Assembly (NCBI RefSeq): GCF_009905375.1
Contig: NW_027418147.1
Span: forward strand, 118,204-182,203
Reading direction: 5' to 3'
From: Apium graveolens
Taxonomy: Eukaryota; Streptophyta; Magnoliopsida; Apiales; Apiaceae
DNA: 64,000 nt
Shown: one piece after another, positions 22,885-35,189 of the stretch
Position numbering within the stretch: position 1 is the first letter of the stretch
Layout: the number at the start of each line of letters is the position of its first letter
Position numbers and translations under genes: made by a program
Notes under the pieces: generated by a model
Told to the model about the DNA's origin: nothing
The model's database searches: none
The model's input: only the letters and a program-made list of their open reading frames with translations

Positions 22885-25800
22885 TATTACGCCCCCAAAT
22901 CCGGGTCAGAGGATTTGGTCGTCACTATAAAACTTCAATCCAAATCAACCTGTTTAATCAATAATTAAATGCCAGCGGAAGATATTTAACATTTATGACC
23001 CGGAACTAATCCAAGATCTTTTAAGGTTACAGTTCTAGAAACAAGAAATCCAAATTCCACAAATAAATTTTTTTTCTTTCTTTTGACACTCTTTTCAATA
23101 AATTCCAACTCACAATTAAACCCACTAGTATAACTTCGAAATGAAGTATACTAGGCCCAAATAAAATACAAAACTATAATATACTATAATATAAACAACT
23201 TTATACAATAGAACTTACACTAGCCCGCAAACCCTGGATCAACCACCTTCCAAAAGCTTCTTCCTTGCTTCCTCGAATTACGCAGCTAAACAGCGCAAGC
23301 TAATCCTCACTGGAGGTTAAATTTAAAAACAGGCAAGTATGAGCGAAAGAAATGCTCAGCAAGATCATTATGATATATATATATATGGTCGTTTTGATAT
23401 AAAACCGACATCTGCAATAGCGCAGATCATTTAAAAAAAACATAATTGCTGAAAAAGAAAATTTATTAAAGAATCGGATAATTGTTTCTCACTGTATTCA
23501 AAACTCTTTTGGATATTTTCGAGCGAAATGCTTTAGCAATACTTTAAATCTTGACGAGAATAAAACTCGTAAAATAGTGTTTACGGAAATATCGTAAACC
23601 ACAATAACATGAAACAATGATTATGGTTTGAATCATAAACTTTACTCAAAACCGAACTCTTGAAATTAATACTTATTTTGTTATCATATCAAATTAGATA
23701 TCACTACGAACTTTGATGCTCACAACATCCCATACTGAAGTCAACACCAATCATCTGTACTAATACCACTTTTGATATTTAACAACAAACTAAGTATTCT
23801 CAAAATAAGAAACTGAATCAAAACCACATTTTAACTTTTATCCGAAAACAAAATACTTAATAAATCATTCCTTGTAAGATGTCAAAAGCAATATAATAAT
23901 TTAGATTGGAATCCTCGAACGACGGTGTGTTGCCGCCGGTCATCAGCCACGGAGCAACACCGGTATGCCGAAGCATATCCAACTAAACAAAGGGGTACCC
24001 AAGGCACATATCGGCCTAGCAAGGTGTTATATCCTGTATAACACATAGCTCACGCTGGACCGCCGCCACGGCCTCTTATGCAACCATCCAATCTTAAAAA
24101 CATTTTATTGAAAGGGGTCATAATACTCGACACCCTTATAAATTTTATTCCCCCATTTACTTGGGCAGGAATACTCGCAAAACCAACTCATTTTTCTCAA
24201 AAACCAAAACATTTATAAATCCATTCATTTGATAAGTAAAATCACTTAGCTATTCTGAACATTGAATAGCAGAAGAATATTTGCATGATAATTCAGCGAT
24301 ATGTAAAACATTTATCGATTCTAAACTGAGAATAGGAAAAGCAATACTTGCATGATAAGATTTAAAATAAATATCACTTGAAAAATAAGTGATGATAGGG
24401 ATACTTGCATAATATGAATCGAATTAAACGTCACTTGAATGATAAGAGAGGTTAGGGTACTTGCCTTTGGGTTTTTAGCAGTTAGTCACACTCGCAAACA
24501 CGCATCAGTTCTGACATTCTGTCTTAAGACATCACCGTCCTTCTATTCAACACTTGACTAATATGCTGCTCCTGCAATCGCTAGAAGCCAGATACCCAAT
24601 ACCATTCCATCTCATTCCTTATCCAACGTCTTGTCCTGATCAACTCGAACGATCCGCATCTATAATTAAAAGATATAACTTTAATCGTCTAAACGGTAAT
24701 AACTCGACGAAATGCACGTCAAAACCCTATTTTCTACCCATACGATAGCCCACACATAATTATAACAGACAAACACAAGACTCTTGACCCACGTACGCAC
24801 GTAACTCACATAGCACATAAGCACTTAACTCATATATCACATAATTCATATCACATAAGACTCAGTTCGTCAAAAGGTTCGACTCGGTATGTTTGAAACG
24901 AAAATCGGGTCAAAAATATGATTTATCGATCAAAAATCGACTCAGAATGATTCGTAAAACAAGTGACCTTTCGAAACAAAAGAATTCGTGTCTCGAAAGT
25001 ATTTTTATTGAAAGCGAAATATTTTTCTGAGTCTGTACGCGTTCGTTTTGTATTAAACGGAGGAACGATTGATTTATTATGAATTTTTGAACATTTTTCG
25101 GAATTAAAACGGGTCTCCGAATCATTTAATAATAAAATAAAAGGGTTCAAACACCCTAAAATAATTTTATATGATTTATGAAGCCTGAAAAATAATTTAA
25201 AATAAAATTTTAAAGCTCAAAACTATTTTTCAGAATTTTTAAATCAATTTTAAATAATTAAATCTAATTATTAGATCAATTAAAATTAATTAATAACTAA
25301 TTAAATTAATTAATCAATTAATATTTAAATTAATTGACCAATTAAATAATTAATTATCAACTAATATTAATTAATTAAATAATTAAGATTTATTTTTGAA
25401 ATAAAATAATTCTCAGAATAATTAAATAATAAAATTTGGAAATTGACAATAATTAAAAACAATTTTTAAAATTAAAATATTGAATTTTGAATTAAAGTAA
25501 AAAGGAAATAGGAGAAACAGATTACTAAGATTTGAAATGGGTTTTCAAGGATCAAAACCGGGTTATATCCCGTGTCGAAACTGACCCGACCGGGTCGTTC
25601 AAGAACAGGCCGGCCGGTGCAGATTCTGGCGGCCGGGAACGAACTCCGGCGACCCTAATCCAGGTAATTTACGAATTGTCTGGCACAGTTCTTACTACTG
25701 TTCGATTCCAGTCTATTACAGCAACAACAACAACGATTCGACGTATCAAAATCATCCTCGCGGCTCTGTTTCCGGCGAGAACCGCCATTAGCGCCGGCAA

Positions 25801-27195
25801 TTTCTTCGAGTTTTCCGACAAAACTCGAATTCGGTCGTTCTTAAACCAAACTTCATGAAACATGGCTCGAATTAACGCTCTGATTATGCACAATCAGTTT
25901 ATAACCTCAAAATAACCCAAAAATCAGTTAAACAAAAAGCCCCAAATTCGGGTATAAACCCTAAAATTACGAATTAGAAAATTACCAAATCTCAATTAAT
26001 TTTGATGCTAAAATCAGATAGAACAGATTGAGGGCTTCACAACGGATATTCATACTTGTGATTTGGTGTTCAATAACACCTTCAAAATTGACTTTGATTT
26101 TTCAGAATTCTCCAAGAACACCAAGAACACATATTCAAGAAATTTCCAGAAAATCAAACCTTAATTTCTATATGATATTGAACTCTATTTTTGAAGTATA
26201 ATATACCAAATCGACCAGAAAAATATGCTCTACAATATGGAAGCATCAAATCACATCAACAACATCAAGAACAAATTTTCATAATTTAATTATCAAATAA
26301 TTCGAATATAAATAAATAAATAAGAAAATTATCATGATTTCTGGAAAGAAACTGATGATTGATTCAGAAAGAAGATTTCGAGAGCTTCGTTTTGATATGC
26401 TGCACGCCCGAATCGGAGTTCGATAACGCCTTCATTCGTGTGTTTGATTCTCAGAAACGTATCGGTTTCTCGGGTTTTTCTCTGTATTTACGGTGTTTTA
26501 ACTGGTTACAAATGAATAAACGGAATAAACGAAATAAGAAATAAGCTATTTATATTTATGGAATATTGGATCGTTCTGGATCGTTTTGGATCGTTAAATT
26601 AGTTGCTTAGCCGCTAAGTAACTATAAAAACGATACAATTCAATACCTGAATTGGATAATTATCAAAACCGGGCTTTTTATAAAACACCTTATACGAAAA
26701 TAACGTAAAAATATCTCGTCTCTCGAGAATACGGGTTTTATTGATTACCGAAATAACTATCGTATCGAAAATATTGCGCCAGGCCGCGCACGGGTCAAAC
26801 CGTAATCCGGATTGAAAAAGTTAAAACACGGAAAATGTCCGGAATTAGGTTAGGAAGGAGTTTTCGGAAGAGTTTTGGGTTGTAAAAACGCAAAAACGAT
26901 TGAAGTCGGATGATTCCCGGCTTTATAAAATAATTTTGGTAATTATTCAGAAAATAATTAATAATTCATAAATTGATATAAAGTCATCTAACAGTCCAAA
27001 AATTACCAGAAAAATATCACAATTATCTAAATTCTATTCTGAACATATAAAAAAATTAAAATACTTAAATAATATCACATAAAAACACCCAAACATCAAT
27101 TCCACTTATCAGATAATTCACTAAAATTCACCTAAAATCACATAAATAATTCCAAATAATTATAATAATAATATTTGAAAATATGGGATATTACA
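22885..27195 (-). repeat. LARD LTR C (5'-most on the minus strand)
   Basis: A 4311-bp LTR. Its plus-strand first bases are TATTACG instead of TGTTACG, a point change in the terminal dinucleotide. Its other end is intact (TTACA) and abuts TTAAC at 27196-27200. About 2% different from the other LTRs where compared by eye. Confidence 0.9.
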
Positions 27196-27200
27196 TTAAC
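27196..27200. repeat. Target-site duplication TTAAC, right
   Basis: Partner of 6482-6486. Copy A sequence resumes immediately after it with TGTCGAACACC, exactly as in the empty site of copy B. Confidence 0.95.
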
Positions 27201-27632
27201 TGTCGAACACCACACATTTATTCTGTTCTTGGAAAATTAGTAACAAACTTCTACAAAATCTTTTTAAAGTATTATTCCAAACACCTATAAGGTTTTAAAA
27301 GTGGTTTAAAAAATATACCATTCATTAACCAAATATATATATATATATATTAATTATATACCATTCATTGACTAAATTTATATATATACAAACATATATA
27401 TATACACATAACTTATTTTAAAAACTTTTTTTGTTAGAAAAAACCAAATGCGTGTAATATATAAAAATCTTAAAAATGAGCTATGTAATATAATATATAA
27501 GAGCATCAAAATGCATGTCGAGCACTCTATTTCAAATATTAAGAATTGATTGGAACATAGGGAGTATATTATTAGAAATTTAAGACTTAAAACTTAACAC
27601 ATTATATATAATACAAATATATAGTTATATAT

Positions 27633-28315
27633 ACGGGTAAATATAAGTGATCGCGGTTTGATTTGGTTCGGGTTACATGTTAAAACAGAACCAGACCGTA
27701 TAACTGTGGTTTTTGAAAACATTCAAACCAACCCGAACCTCGTATCCCAGTAAAAACAAACCATTCGGTTCGGTTTAGCGGATTTTGACGGTTTATGACA
27801 TTTTTTAATAGTGAACTCGGTAAATAAAATAACATCTCTTTTATTTAAACATTTCCACTTAAAATTTACATAATTATTAATATAATTATGAAATCTTTCA
27901 TAGTAAAGTAAATCACTAGTATTAATTGCAAATAACTTATGTTTAATAAACATGTTGATCAATTTAGTTGCAACAACAAATGTAATGCAAAAGCAATATA
28001 AAATACTTTGAAACATATGATGAGTTGATGATAATTTGATGAGATCTAACTCGAATTTAGTTTTTGATTATTGGACATAATTATTTTACTTTGTATAATC
28101 ACAAGTATAAAATCGTGTGTATATATGTTGGTAAATTGATGTGGTTTGGATCAAATCGTGATAAAGTTAAACAAAAATCAACCCATAACCTGCGAATTTC
28201 TAAGGTAGATGAACTTTAATCGCAAACCACATTCCAATTTCGATTGTGTCTGTTTAATATCAGATCAGATTATGCGCATAAACCCCGCAACTTGATCACC
28301 TACGCGTAAACCTCT
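27633..28315. mobile_element. Possible non-autonomous hAT-like element, copy A
   Basis: The left end reads CGGGTAAATATAAGTGATC (TAGGGGTAAATATAAGTGATC-like in copy B) followed by GCGGTTTGATTTGGTTCGG. The right end on the other strand reads AGAGGTTTACGCGTAGGTGATC followed by a GCGGGGTTTATGCG stretch, an imperfect inverted match. Such TAGGGGT ends with TTCGGTT-rich subterminal DNA occur in plant non-autonomous hAT elements. No clear 8-bp target duplication was found and no transposase is present. The 97-codon minus frame inside is not recognised. Confidence 0.4.
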
Positions 28316-28319
28316 GTAA

Positions 28320-29060
28320 AGAATTCTTTAAAATTAGAAAATAGTCACATTCACGTGTTACTTTGTGTATATATTATCTAACTATCGTCTCTCTTTTTTC
28401 AAGAATACACTTTTAAAATTATATTAATTTTTATTTATGTTTTAGTTACTTTTATGATCGAAAAGATAATATAATTAAATTTTAGAGTATGTTTATAATG
28501 TTGTGTAGAAAAATTGTTGTGTTCACCAAATTTTAAATGTTATTTAAAAAATTTCCCATTTTTTTATATAGTTTGATTTTTTTTTAAAATTTGTTCATGT
28601 TAGTTATTTTTAGAGATAATATTATATTTTATGTAACACCTTATTGGGTTTCGTAAAAAAGGTTGTATTGTTCCAAAAAAATGTTATAATATTCACTAAA
28701 AACCATACAATGTATTATTTCAAATATAATTTTGATTAAAATTAAAAATTATTTTTTTATAAAGTTAAACAAAATGTGATGAGTAAAAACATATATATCA
28801 TGTTATAGGTACTTTTTGCCTTATAAAAAAATAAATTTAATATCATAATTACAGAGGTAATTAATGTATCCTCAAAACAAAATTACAAAAAAGTTAAATA
28901 AAATATACGACTCATGCCTTAAAGTTTTAAATATTAAAAAATATTATAAAAAATATTATAATATGGATTTAAAGTGTAATTATATTATATGTAGATGTCC
29001 TCAATGTTTGTAGTGAGGCCTATGACTTGACGCGATGATACCTCATTAATTGTACTTTAA
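28320..29060. other. AT-rich non-coding stretch
   Basis: No gene or repeat structure recognised; duplicated in copy B at about 61445-62175. Confidence 0.6.
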
Positions 29061-29064
29061 TGCC

Positions 29065-29640
29065 TATGTGTGGTCGACATGCTAAATATGCAAAAGTTGG
29101 ACGATCAGGTGGTAACTTGAGAAATAAAAGTAGCTAAAATGTTTATAAAGATGAATTTGGGGATTGGTTGAGCTCCATGGTAGAGTAAAGGGGTGGCCCA
29201 TAAAACATGATTAACAACATTACATGAAATTAATAACATCACAAAAGAACAACACACTACATTAGTTTTGATGACTTTCCCCAACCACTCTTTATTTATG
29301 GGATGGGTGTTTGTTGTCCTAGAAATTTTAATAATAAAGAGGAAAATCTTCGGAGCTAACAGCTTCAACCTTATGGGAATTCGTACAAAAAATTTTATTT
29401 GCTAAATTGTATGTAATTTCTTCATATGTGTAGCATGAGCTTATATCCTTAGCTTACCATGTGTTTGGAATTGTAGTGGCAAAAAAGACAAAATATTTTT
29501 TTTATTCAAAAACTAAATGTTGTTAGGTGAACTTTTGAAAACTTGTTTTATAAATTTTAAAAGACTTATTGACCTTTTAACGCTTAAAGTATTAACATTT
29601 TACCCGTAAATACTAAGGTATGTGATTAATATACTTATTT
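29065..29640. repeat. Shortened R repeat (internal deletion)
   Basis: Matches the first ~75 bases of the R repeat (722-800) joined directly to the part starting at about 1395 (TTTATAAAGATGAATTTGGG), so about 590 bp are missing. The same shortened form exists in copy B at about 62180-62755, so the deletion is older than the duplication. Confidence 0.75.
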
Positions 29641-29749
29641 TTGTTATATTCAAGTAAGCATGAGTGTTGTCTGTTTCCAATGGTGTGTCCAAGCTCACAC
29701 TGTAAGGCTTCATTTGAATTGGGGGCTGTGGAGGGATGCGTTGGGGGTC

Positions 29750-32250
29750 GTGTCGTCAACATGCTAAATAGGCAAAAGTTAGACCATCACATGGTAACTT
29801 GAAAAATAAAAGAAGCTAAAATGTTAGTTAGTTTTCTCATGTGGTTACGTGTCTAGGTGTTGGCTCACATTTGCGTTAATACAGTCATGCGATTTTGTGG
29901 GGCCAAAATTTAAGAAACTAAAATAGTCATAAATGAGCGATTTTTATGTCAATTTTGACAATTATAAATGACTGACTCATTATTTGCCACTTGACTCGTT
30001 CGAACAAAGCAAATAGGTAGGAAATGGCTTATTTTCAACCAAATTTGGTCATAGCCCACTTATTTTGTCAGTCAAAAATCAGTATTATTCCCGTAATATG
30101 TATTATATCAAAAGGATTACACTAACTCCTCGGATACTCTTTTATGTTATTTCCTCCAATTTCCCATCGAGCTATTGAATTTAATGAGATCAGATTGATA
30201 CATGCACCCAAAGATAAAGGGTAAAATTAATGAATTATTCGTCAATTTGTAATATTTACTCATGAATTCACATGGAAGACATTAACAAAAAATATATATT
30301 AGGCAACAAAAAAGGAGGGGTGGAAGATAATTAGGAAAAAATATCTTAGAAAATAAAAAGGGACGATTGTTTAATATTTGACAAAGATGCAAAGAAATAG
30401 AATAAAAACAAATTTGTGAACATAAATGTTTATAAAGATGAATTTGGGGAATGGTTGAGCTCCATGGGAGAGTAAAGGGGTGGCCCATAAAACATGATTA
30501 ACAACATTATAAGAAATTAAAAATGTCACAAAAGAAGAACACACTGCATTAGTTTTGATGACTTTATTTATGGGATGACTGTTTACTGTCCTGGGAATCT
30601 TGAGAGCTAACAGCTTCAACCTTATCGGAATTGCTACAAAATTTTTTGTTTGCTAAATTGTATGTAATTTCTTTATGTGTGTAGCAGAAGCCCTTAGCCT
30701 TAGCTTAGGATGTGTTTGGAATATCAGTGGCATAAAAGATAAAAGATTTTTATTCAAAAACTGAAATATAGGTAGGTGAACTTTTGAAAACCTGTTTGAT
30801 AAATTTTAAAAGACTTTTGGACCTTTTGACGCTTAAAGTATTAATATTTTACCCATAAATCCTAAGGTATGTAACACCAGGTATTTGTATTAGTTGCACA
30901 CATGGAAGTAGTCTGGGTTAGTCGACATAAAATTCGACTAAAAATAGTAAATAACGAGTAGGAAATCTGACCGTCACGGTATCGAGTCATTATTTTTAAA
31001 TACCGACCAAGTTAGGCCTTATAACGATCAAAATTACGGCCGTTAAAGGCCCTATTTTCACAAAAATCTCATTTTCTTGTATGATGGTGAAAGATGGTAT
31101 ATACGAGATCATAGGAGATAAGATGTCGAAAGTTATTGATGTTAGACGAGTTAGATGATAACTTTCCAATGGATGATATGTTCAACCACGATGATTCAAG
31201 AGGAAACTATTGTAGATTTTTAATAAATAATATGTCATAACAATATCAATTTCTGATTTACAAACTTTGTTGTAACTTTTGATCAACTTTTACTTAAGTG
31301 CGACCAAGTAATTCTACAGAAATCACTTGTACAAAATCACAGGTTGAAGGCTGGCATTAGTTTTCTTGAGGGAAGAGTTCACAAGAGTGAAGTGATCTCT
31401 AACTTGTATCGTTATATCCATAACCTCACATATGAGTCCCAGCTCCGAAAGATTGAATATCTCCCTTCTCTTCCTAAAAACTCTAACTGTATCTCAAGTA
31501 GAATGACTCACTCTATCGTCATTCGAGTTTACGAGAACTACTATTGTTAGATTAAGAATCGTATTTAAATACTTTTATGGAAGCAACCCTTATCTTCGTT
31601 AGTGAATTTAGTCTTTTAACTTCATACTTTTGTATTTAGATCGATAATTTTTGGTAAGTCCCCACTCCCCACTACTTGAGTTGATTTCTAATTACCATTA
31701 CTTTTTAAAATGACTCCTCAATTATTTATAGGCAATTTTTCATTGCTACTAATATCATCTTAAATATTAATACTAAAGGTGAAAGTCAAAACCAAGCTCT
31801 TGTTGCCAGTTGGGCAGGGGCCTTTCACACGTAAGTCACAATACCTTTTTAATACCCAAAAATTCTTTTATTATACCAATATTCAAACACTACTTGTTAA
31901 TAAAGGCATCATAGGTTGGTGTTGCATAATATTTGAAGTCAAATCAGCACATGTTCCGACATGGTGACTCCACATCAATAGGCGGGCCCATATTTTTGCC
32001 ATATGAGAAGTATAGCCCATATTTTGTTTACATCGAAAGTGGGGGTACTTTGATTCTATACCAACAATTGTGCTCACAATGTACTATCTGAGATTTTCAC
32101 GGTTTATATTTATGTCAACAAATTCTTTATTATGTGGTTTCAAATAGTTTATGTTAATCGGTAAATAAATATTAAAATTTAATTCATTCCAGTTTAACGA
32201 GTCAAATATTCCCAATTATTTAAGGAAAGAGAATCGAGAGGAAAGTATAA
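29750..32250. repeat. R repeat, copy b
   Basis: Runs parallel to 722-3240 in direct orientation and loses similarity just after AGTATAAAT. Leaving out the LARD array, it lies about 8.3 kb from copy a; in copy B the matching distance (54785 to 62863) is about 8.1 kb. Direct copies at that spacing could be tandem units or parts of a larger element; LTR-type ends were not found. Confidence 0.75.
31344..31550 (+). pseudogene. Recurrent ORF fragment in the R repeat, copy 2
   Basis: A 68-codon frame including ISFLEGRVHKSEVISNLYR and IEYLPSLPKNSN; it is the longest open version of the three (see 2310-2517 and 56151-56399). Product unknown. Here the frame runs on to a later stop (VYENYYC) than in the others. 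Confidence 0.4.
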
Positions 32251-32253
32251 ATA

Positions 32254-32610
32254 TTGGAAATCATTCCTTCTCAAACTGAGATGAAAAACAAATTCAAAAA
32301 CTTTGTTGACCAGATATCAATGTATGATCTCAGTGGAATGGAAACAAGTGTTAAGAATCTCAAGACCTTATTTGTGGCCCTGAATGAACAAGTTCAAAAT
32401 CATATCATTCACTCTAATGACACAAGACTGAAGATGGATCAAATGCACTCTAGAAGATACACTCCTTCAGCCTTGCCCATGGATGAAATTAAGAAGGTTG
32501 TAGAGGACATTTTTGGGGTTTCTACTTCCTCCACACCTCAATCTTCATCCACACTACAAGTTCAAGAACTGCAATATCAAGTTTCTTCTCTCAAATCTTC
32601 CAATGACTAA
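32254..32610 (+). pseudogene. Decayed unknown ORF, N-terminal part
   Basis: A 118-codon frame with heptad-like hydrophobic spacing near its end (VQELQYQVSSLKSSND). After a TAA at 32608-32610 the same frame continues (LSSQVQALTSLVQSQE) to another stop near 32698, so this is the front of a longer broken frame. The coiled-coil tendency and position next to repeats suggest an element-encoded structural protein, but no family is recognised. It starts just after the R repeat ends. Confidence 0.45.
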
Positions 32611-33008
32611 CTAAGTTCCCAAGTTCAAGCTCTTACATCCTTGGTGCAAAGTCAAGAGACAAATATTAAAACCCGGATGGACTCTCACAAGCATCTTTAA
32701 ATGCAAAACTCTGTTGCTTTGGGAGCCATCACGGGGAAGCTCAACATACCACTGCCTTCCCTACCGGAAGAAATAAGGCCAAAATTATGAACTCCCCTAC
32801 TCATGCCTGTTATCAAGACTAAAGGGAGATTAAGGTTAGGATTCCACAATCCAGGGATGCTAAATCTAAATCTAAGGAGCCTATTCAGGTTGGCTAAAGT
32901 TTTTCACAAACTCAACAATTTCAAGATGTAGGAAAAGAATGACTCGTTAAGGCTGCAGAAGGACCATATCAAGATCAAGAATTCAGTGAACTTCTTGCAG
33001 TCCCGAGG

Positions 33009-33896
33009 TTGTCTCTTCAAAATAACTATATAACATACAAAAGAGCATTGGCCAAAACTATCAATTCTACCAGGGCAGTGGTTATGAATGTTGAAAATTA
33101 CTTAAAGAAGAGGATTATTGTCAACGTCAATGATGATGGTGTGGATATATGCCGTCAAGTATCTATGTCAAATCTTAACATACTAAGGGCATCTGAGCTA
33201 GATGTTGTGATTGACAAAGTGCATGTAGTCATCACAGAGGACACTCAACTTCTTTATGAGCTTAAAAATACACAGATAGCAACTTTTCCTGAAGCCTATC
33301 TATATCCAAACAAAGGAGTGTCCTACATCTGCCCAAGAACCAAATAATACAAACAACTTACTATTCCTAAAATTTTTGTTAGATCAAATATGAAGACAAT
33401 CATGACTATTCAATCTGATCTAAAATACAAAAAGAATAAGAACGTTGAAGATTTGGAGATGATAAAGATCTTATACAGATACTTGCTGAATCGTGACACT
33501 ATGTTGCCAACTGCTCAATTTAATTTAAAAGATCACAAGGATGATGATGAGCAGAAGCATGATGAGCAGAAACCTTCTAACTCAAATCCAAGTCAATCTT
33601 CAAGAGCAACTGGCCGCAAGGATAAAAAGAAGGATGAGAAGAAGGATGATGACAAGAAGAAAGGAGATGAAAGAAGGAGGAAAAAGAAGGAAGACAATCC
33701 AGGACCACACCAACAAACCCTACAAATACAAATGATAAAATGTCAACCTACCAAATCTCTTAGCTCAAACACTCAACCATCTCTCACCTCAAAGCCAAAA
33801 TTTCTATACAAGCCAACTGCAAACTCACTTTTCAAAATTCCAATCACTTCCACTCAAACAAGCTTGAAGAAAAATCACAACCCTACCTTCATATAA
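33009..33896 (+). pseudogene. Decayed unknown ORF, central and lysine-rich part
   Basis: Two open stretches in one frame, 33009-33347 and 33390-33896, are separated by a TAA at 33345-33347. The first has a mixed globular composition (NVENYLKKRIIVNVNDDGVD); the second has a highly charged Lys/Asp/Glu tract (about 33540-33690) and a Ser/Thr/Pro-rich tail. Similar frame pieces seem to go on to about 34330 with many stops. No catalytic motif or zinc knuckle is seen. Probably part of the same decayed gene as 32254-32610. Confidence 0.45.
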
Positions 33897-34208
33897 ACCT
33901 TCAATGAAGACACACTTTAAATTTGTTGGAAGAAACTGCTAGTTACTGAGTGATCATTATGGAATTGCTATGATTAAACTTACTTTCTTCCACTAAATTG
34001 GTACCTCATAGATGAAAAATATTTTCAGCAGCTAGCTAAAGAAATAATCAGAGTCTGGGTTGTATCATATACAAAAGTCAGAATTTATTATGATAATGGT
34101 TCTTTCACTCTACTTGGAAGCAATATAATCGACACACTTTCAACCACAGAGTTTAAAAGTGTGATCAGTCTAATCAAGGATAAGGATACTATTACAAGGT
34201 TCTGGAAA

Positions 34209-34316
34209 AATTGTATCATTTTTTTGTCATAGCATCCAAAAAAGTGAGAGAGTCCTCCTGTTAGAGATTTAAATGAGAGAGTTCATATTGCATTTGGTCT
34301 CTCCTTAAAAAGATAG
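34209..34316. repeat. ~107-bp repeat shared with the MSI-bearing transposon, copy 1
   Basis: Containing GCATCCAAAAAAGTGAGAG, it matches 38221-38328 in the same direction with a few differences. This copy is the tail of the decayed ORF cluster; the other lies inside the neighbouring DNA transposon. Confidence 0.8.
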
Positions 34317-34559
34317 CAATTTAATATCAATTCAGAGTGTATGAAGTAATTTTTTGGCTCTATTTTGGACTATTATTTATAATATGCAATTTAATGTCGA
34401 GGCCGTGTGTTTTATGTCAATTGTTGAATAAATATAAATAAGAATCCATCAAGGTAAAATAATAATAAGATAATATATATTCAACTTCTTTGTTGTAGAA
34501 TCTTTAATAAAAAATTAATAATTAAAAACTTAATTCTCCAGTCTAGCCGTTACGCCATA

Positions 34560-35160
34560 AGTGCACATAGGCAATGGTTTTTATCCAGCGTTGCACGAAA
34601 AGCGTTGCACGAAAAGCGTTGCATTATCTATAAAATTTTCAGTTTATTGCAACATAGTGGAGAAAGCGTTGCAGTACATTGAAGCTACCGTTCCTCATAA
34701 CTGTTAGTGTTGCGCAACATGCAACACTAGAGGTCAAACCGTTGCATTAGATTTTTTTTATTTAATAAATGCTGACATGGAAAATAAATTTGAGATGGCA
34801 TGCTGATGTGGCATGTCACGTCAGCATTTTGGGCCCCAGATGTGGAACCTACTGGTGATGTGGCAAACTTACATGGCATGCCACGTCAACATGCTGGCGA
34901 GGCATGCCACGTCAACATGCTGGCGAGGCATGCCACGGCAACATGCTGACGTGGCACTACTGGGTCCCACACGTGGGGCCCATAATGCTGACATGGCGTG
35001 CTGACGTGGCGTGCTGACGTGGCAGAAGTGGGGGACACTTGCTAACATGGGAGCTGACGTGGCAGCTGATGTGGGAGCTAACGTGGCACTTTAGTTGTTG
35101 CGTTTGCTTTCTGGTGTTGCAGTAGGTTATTTAGTGTTGCCTTAGATATTGTACTATTCT
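34560..35160. repeat. Left subterminal region, GTTGC and GACGTGGC repeats
   Basis: Many short GTTGC motifs and clustered ACGTGGC/GCATGCCACGT motifs make this the most GC-rich spot nearby. The right end (39500-39960) mirrors it in inverted orientation. The short frame at 34813-35004 is a product of these repeats. Confidence 0.8.
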
Positions 35161-35189
35161 TAAAATTTATTTGTTATATTCGTGTTCTA

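Larger units (their letters stand above)
6487..27195 (-). mobile_element. LARD-like LTR retrotransposon array (LTR-int-LTR-int-LTR)
   Basis: Three near-identical LTRs of about 4.3 kb (6487-10812, 12055-16375, 22885-27195) alternate with two internal regions. The array is flanked by TTAAC duplications. On the minus strand each internal region begins with a PBS (TGGTATCAGAGC, initiator Met tRNA) and ends with a purine tract before the next LTR. Internal 1 is only 1242 bp and shows no gag or pol; internal 2 is the same sequence split by a copia element. Large LTRs with a short non-coding interior fit the LARD class, which depends on enzymes of a related autonomous element. LTR start TGTAATATCCC is reminiscent of Ty3/gypsy elements with large LTRs, but the parent lineage is inferred only. 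The shared middle LTR points to unequal recombination between LTRs. Confidence 0.9.
27201..30900. repeat. Large duplication, copy A, right part
   Basis: Continues copy A after the LARD array and matches 60337-64000. Holds a possible hAT-like element (27633-28315), AT-rich DNA (28320-29060), a shortened R repeat (29065-29640) and the start of R repeat copy b. No intact gene. Confidence 0.93.

Noticed and set aside
33541..33735. Arg/Met-rich overlapping frame
   Set aside because: Shadow of the lysine-rich frame at 33390-33896.
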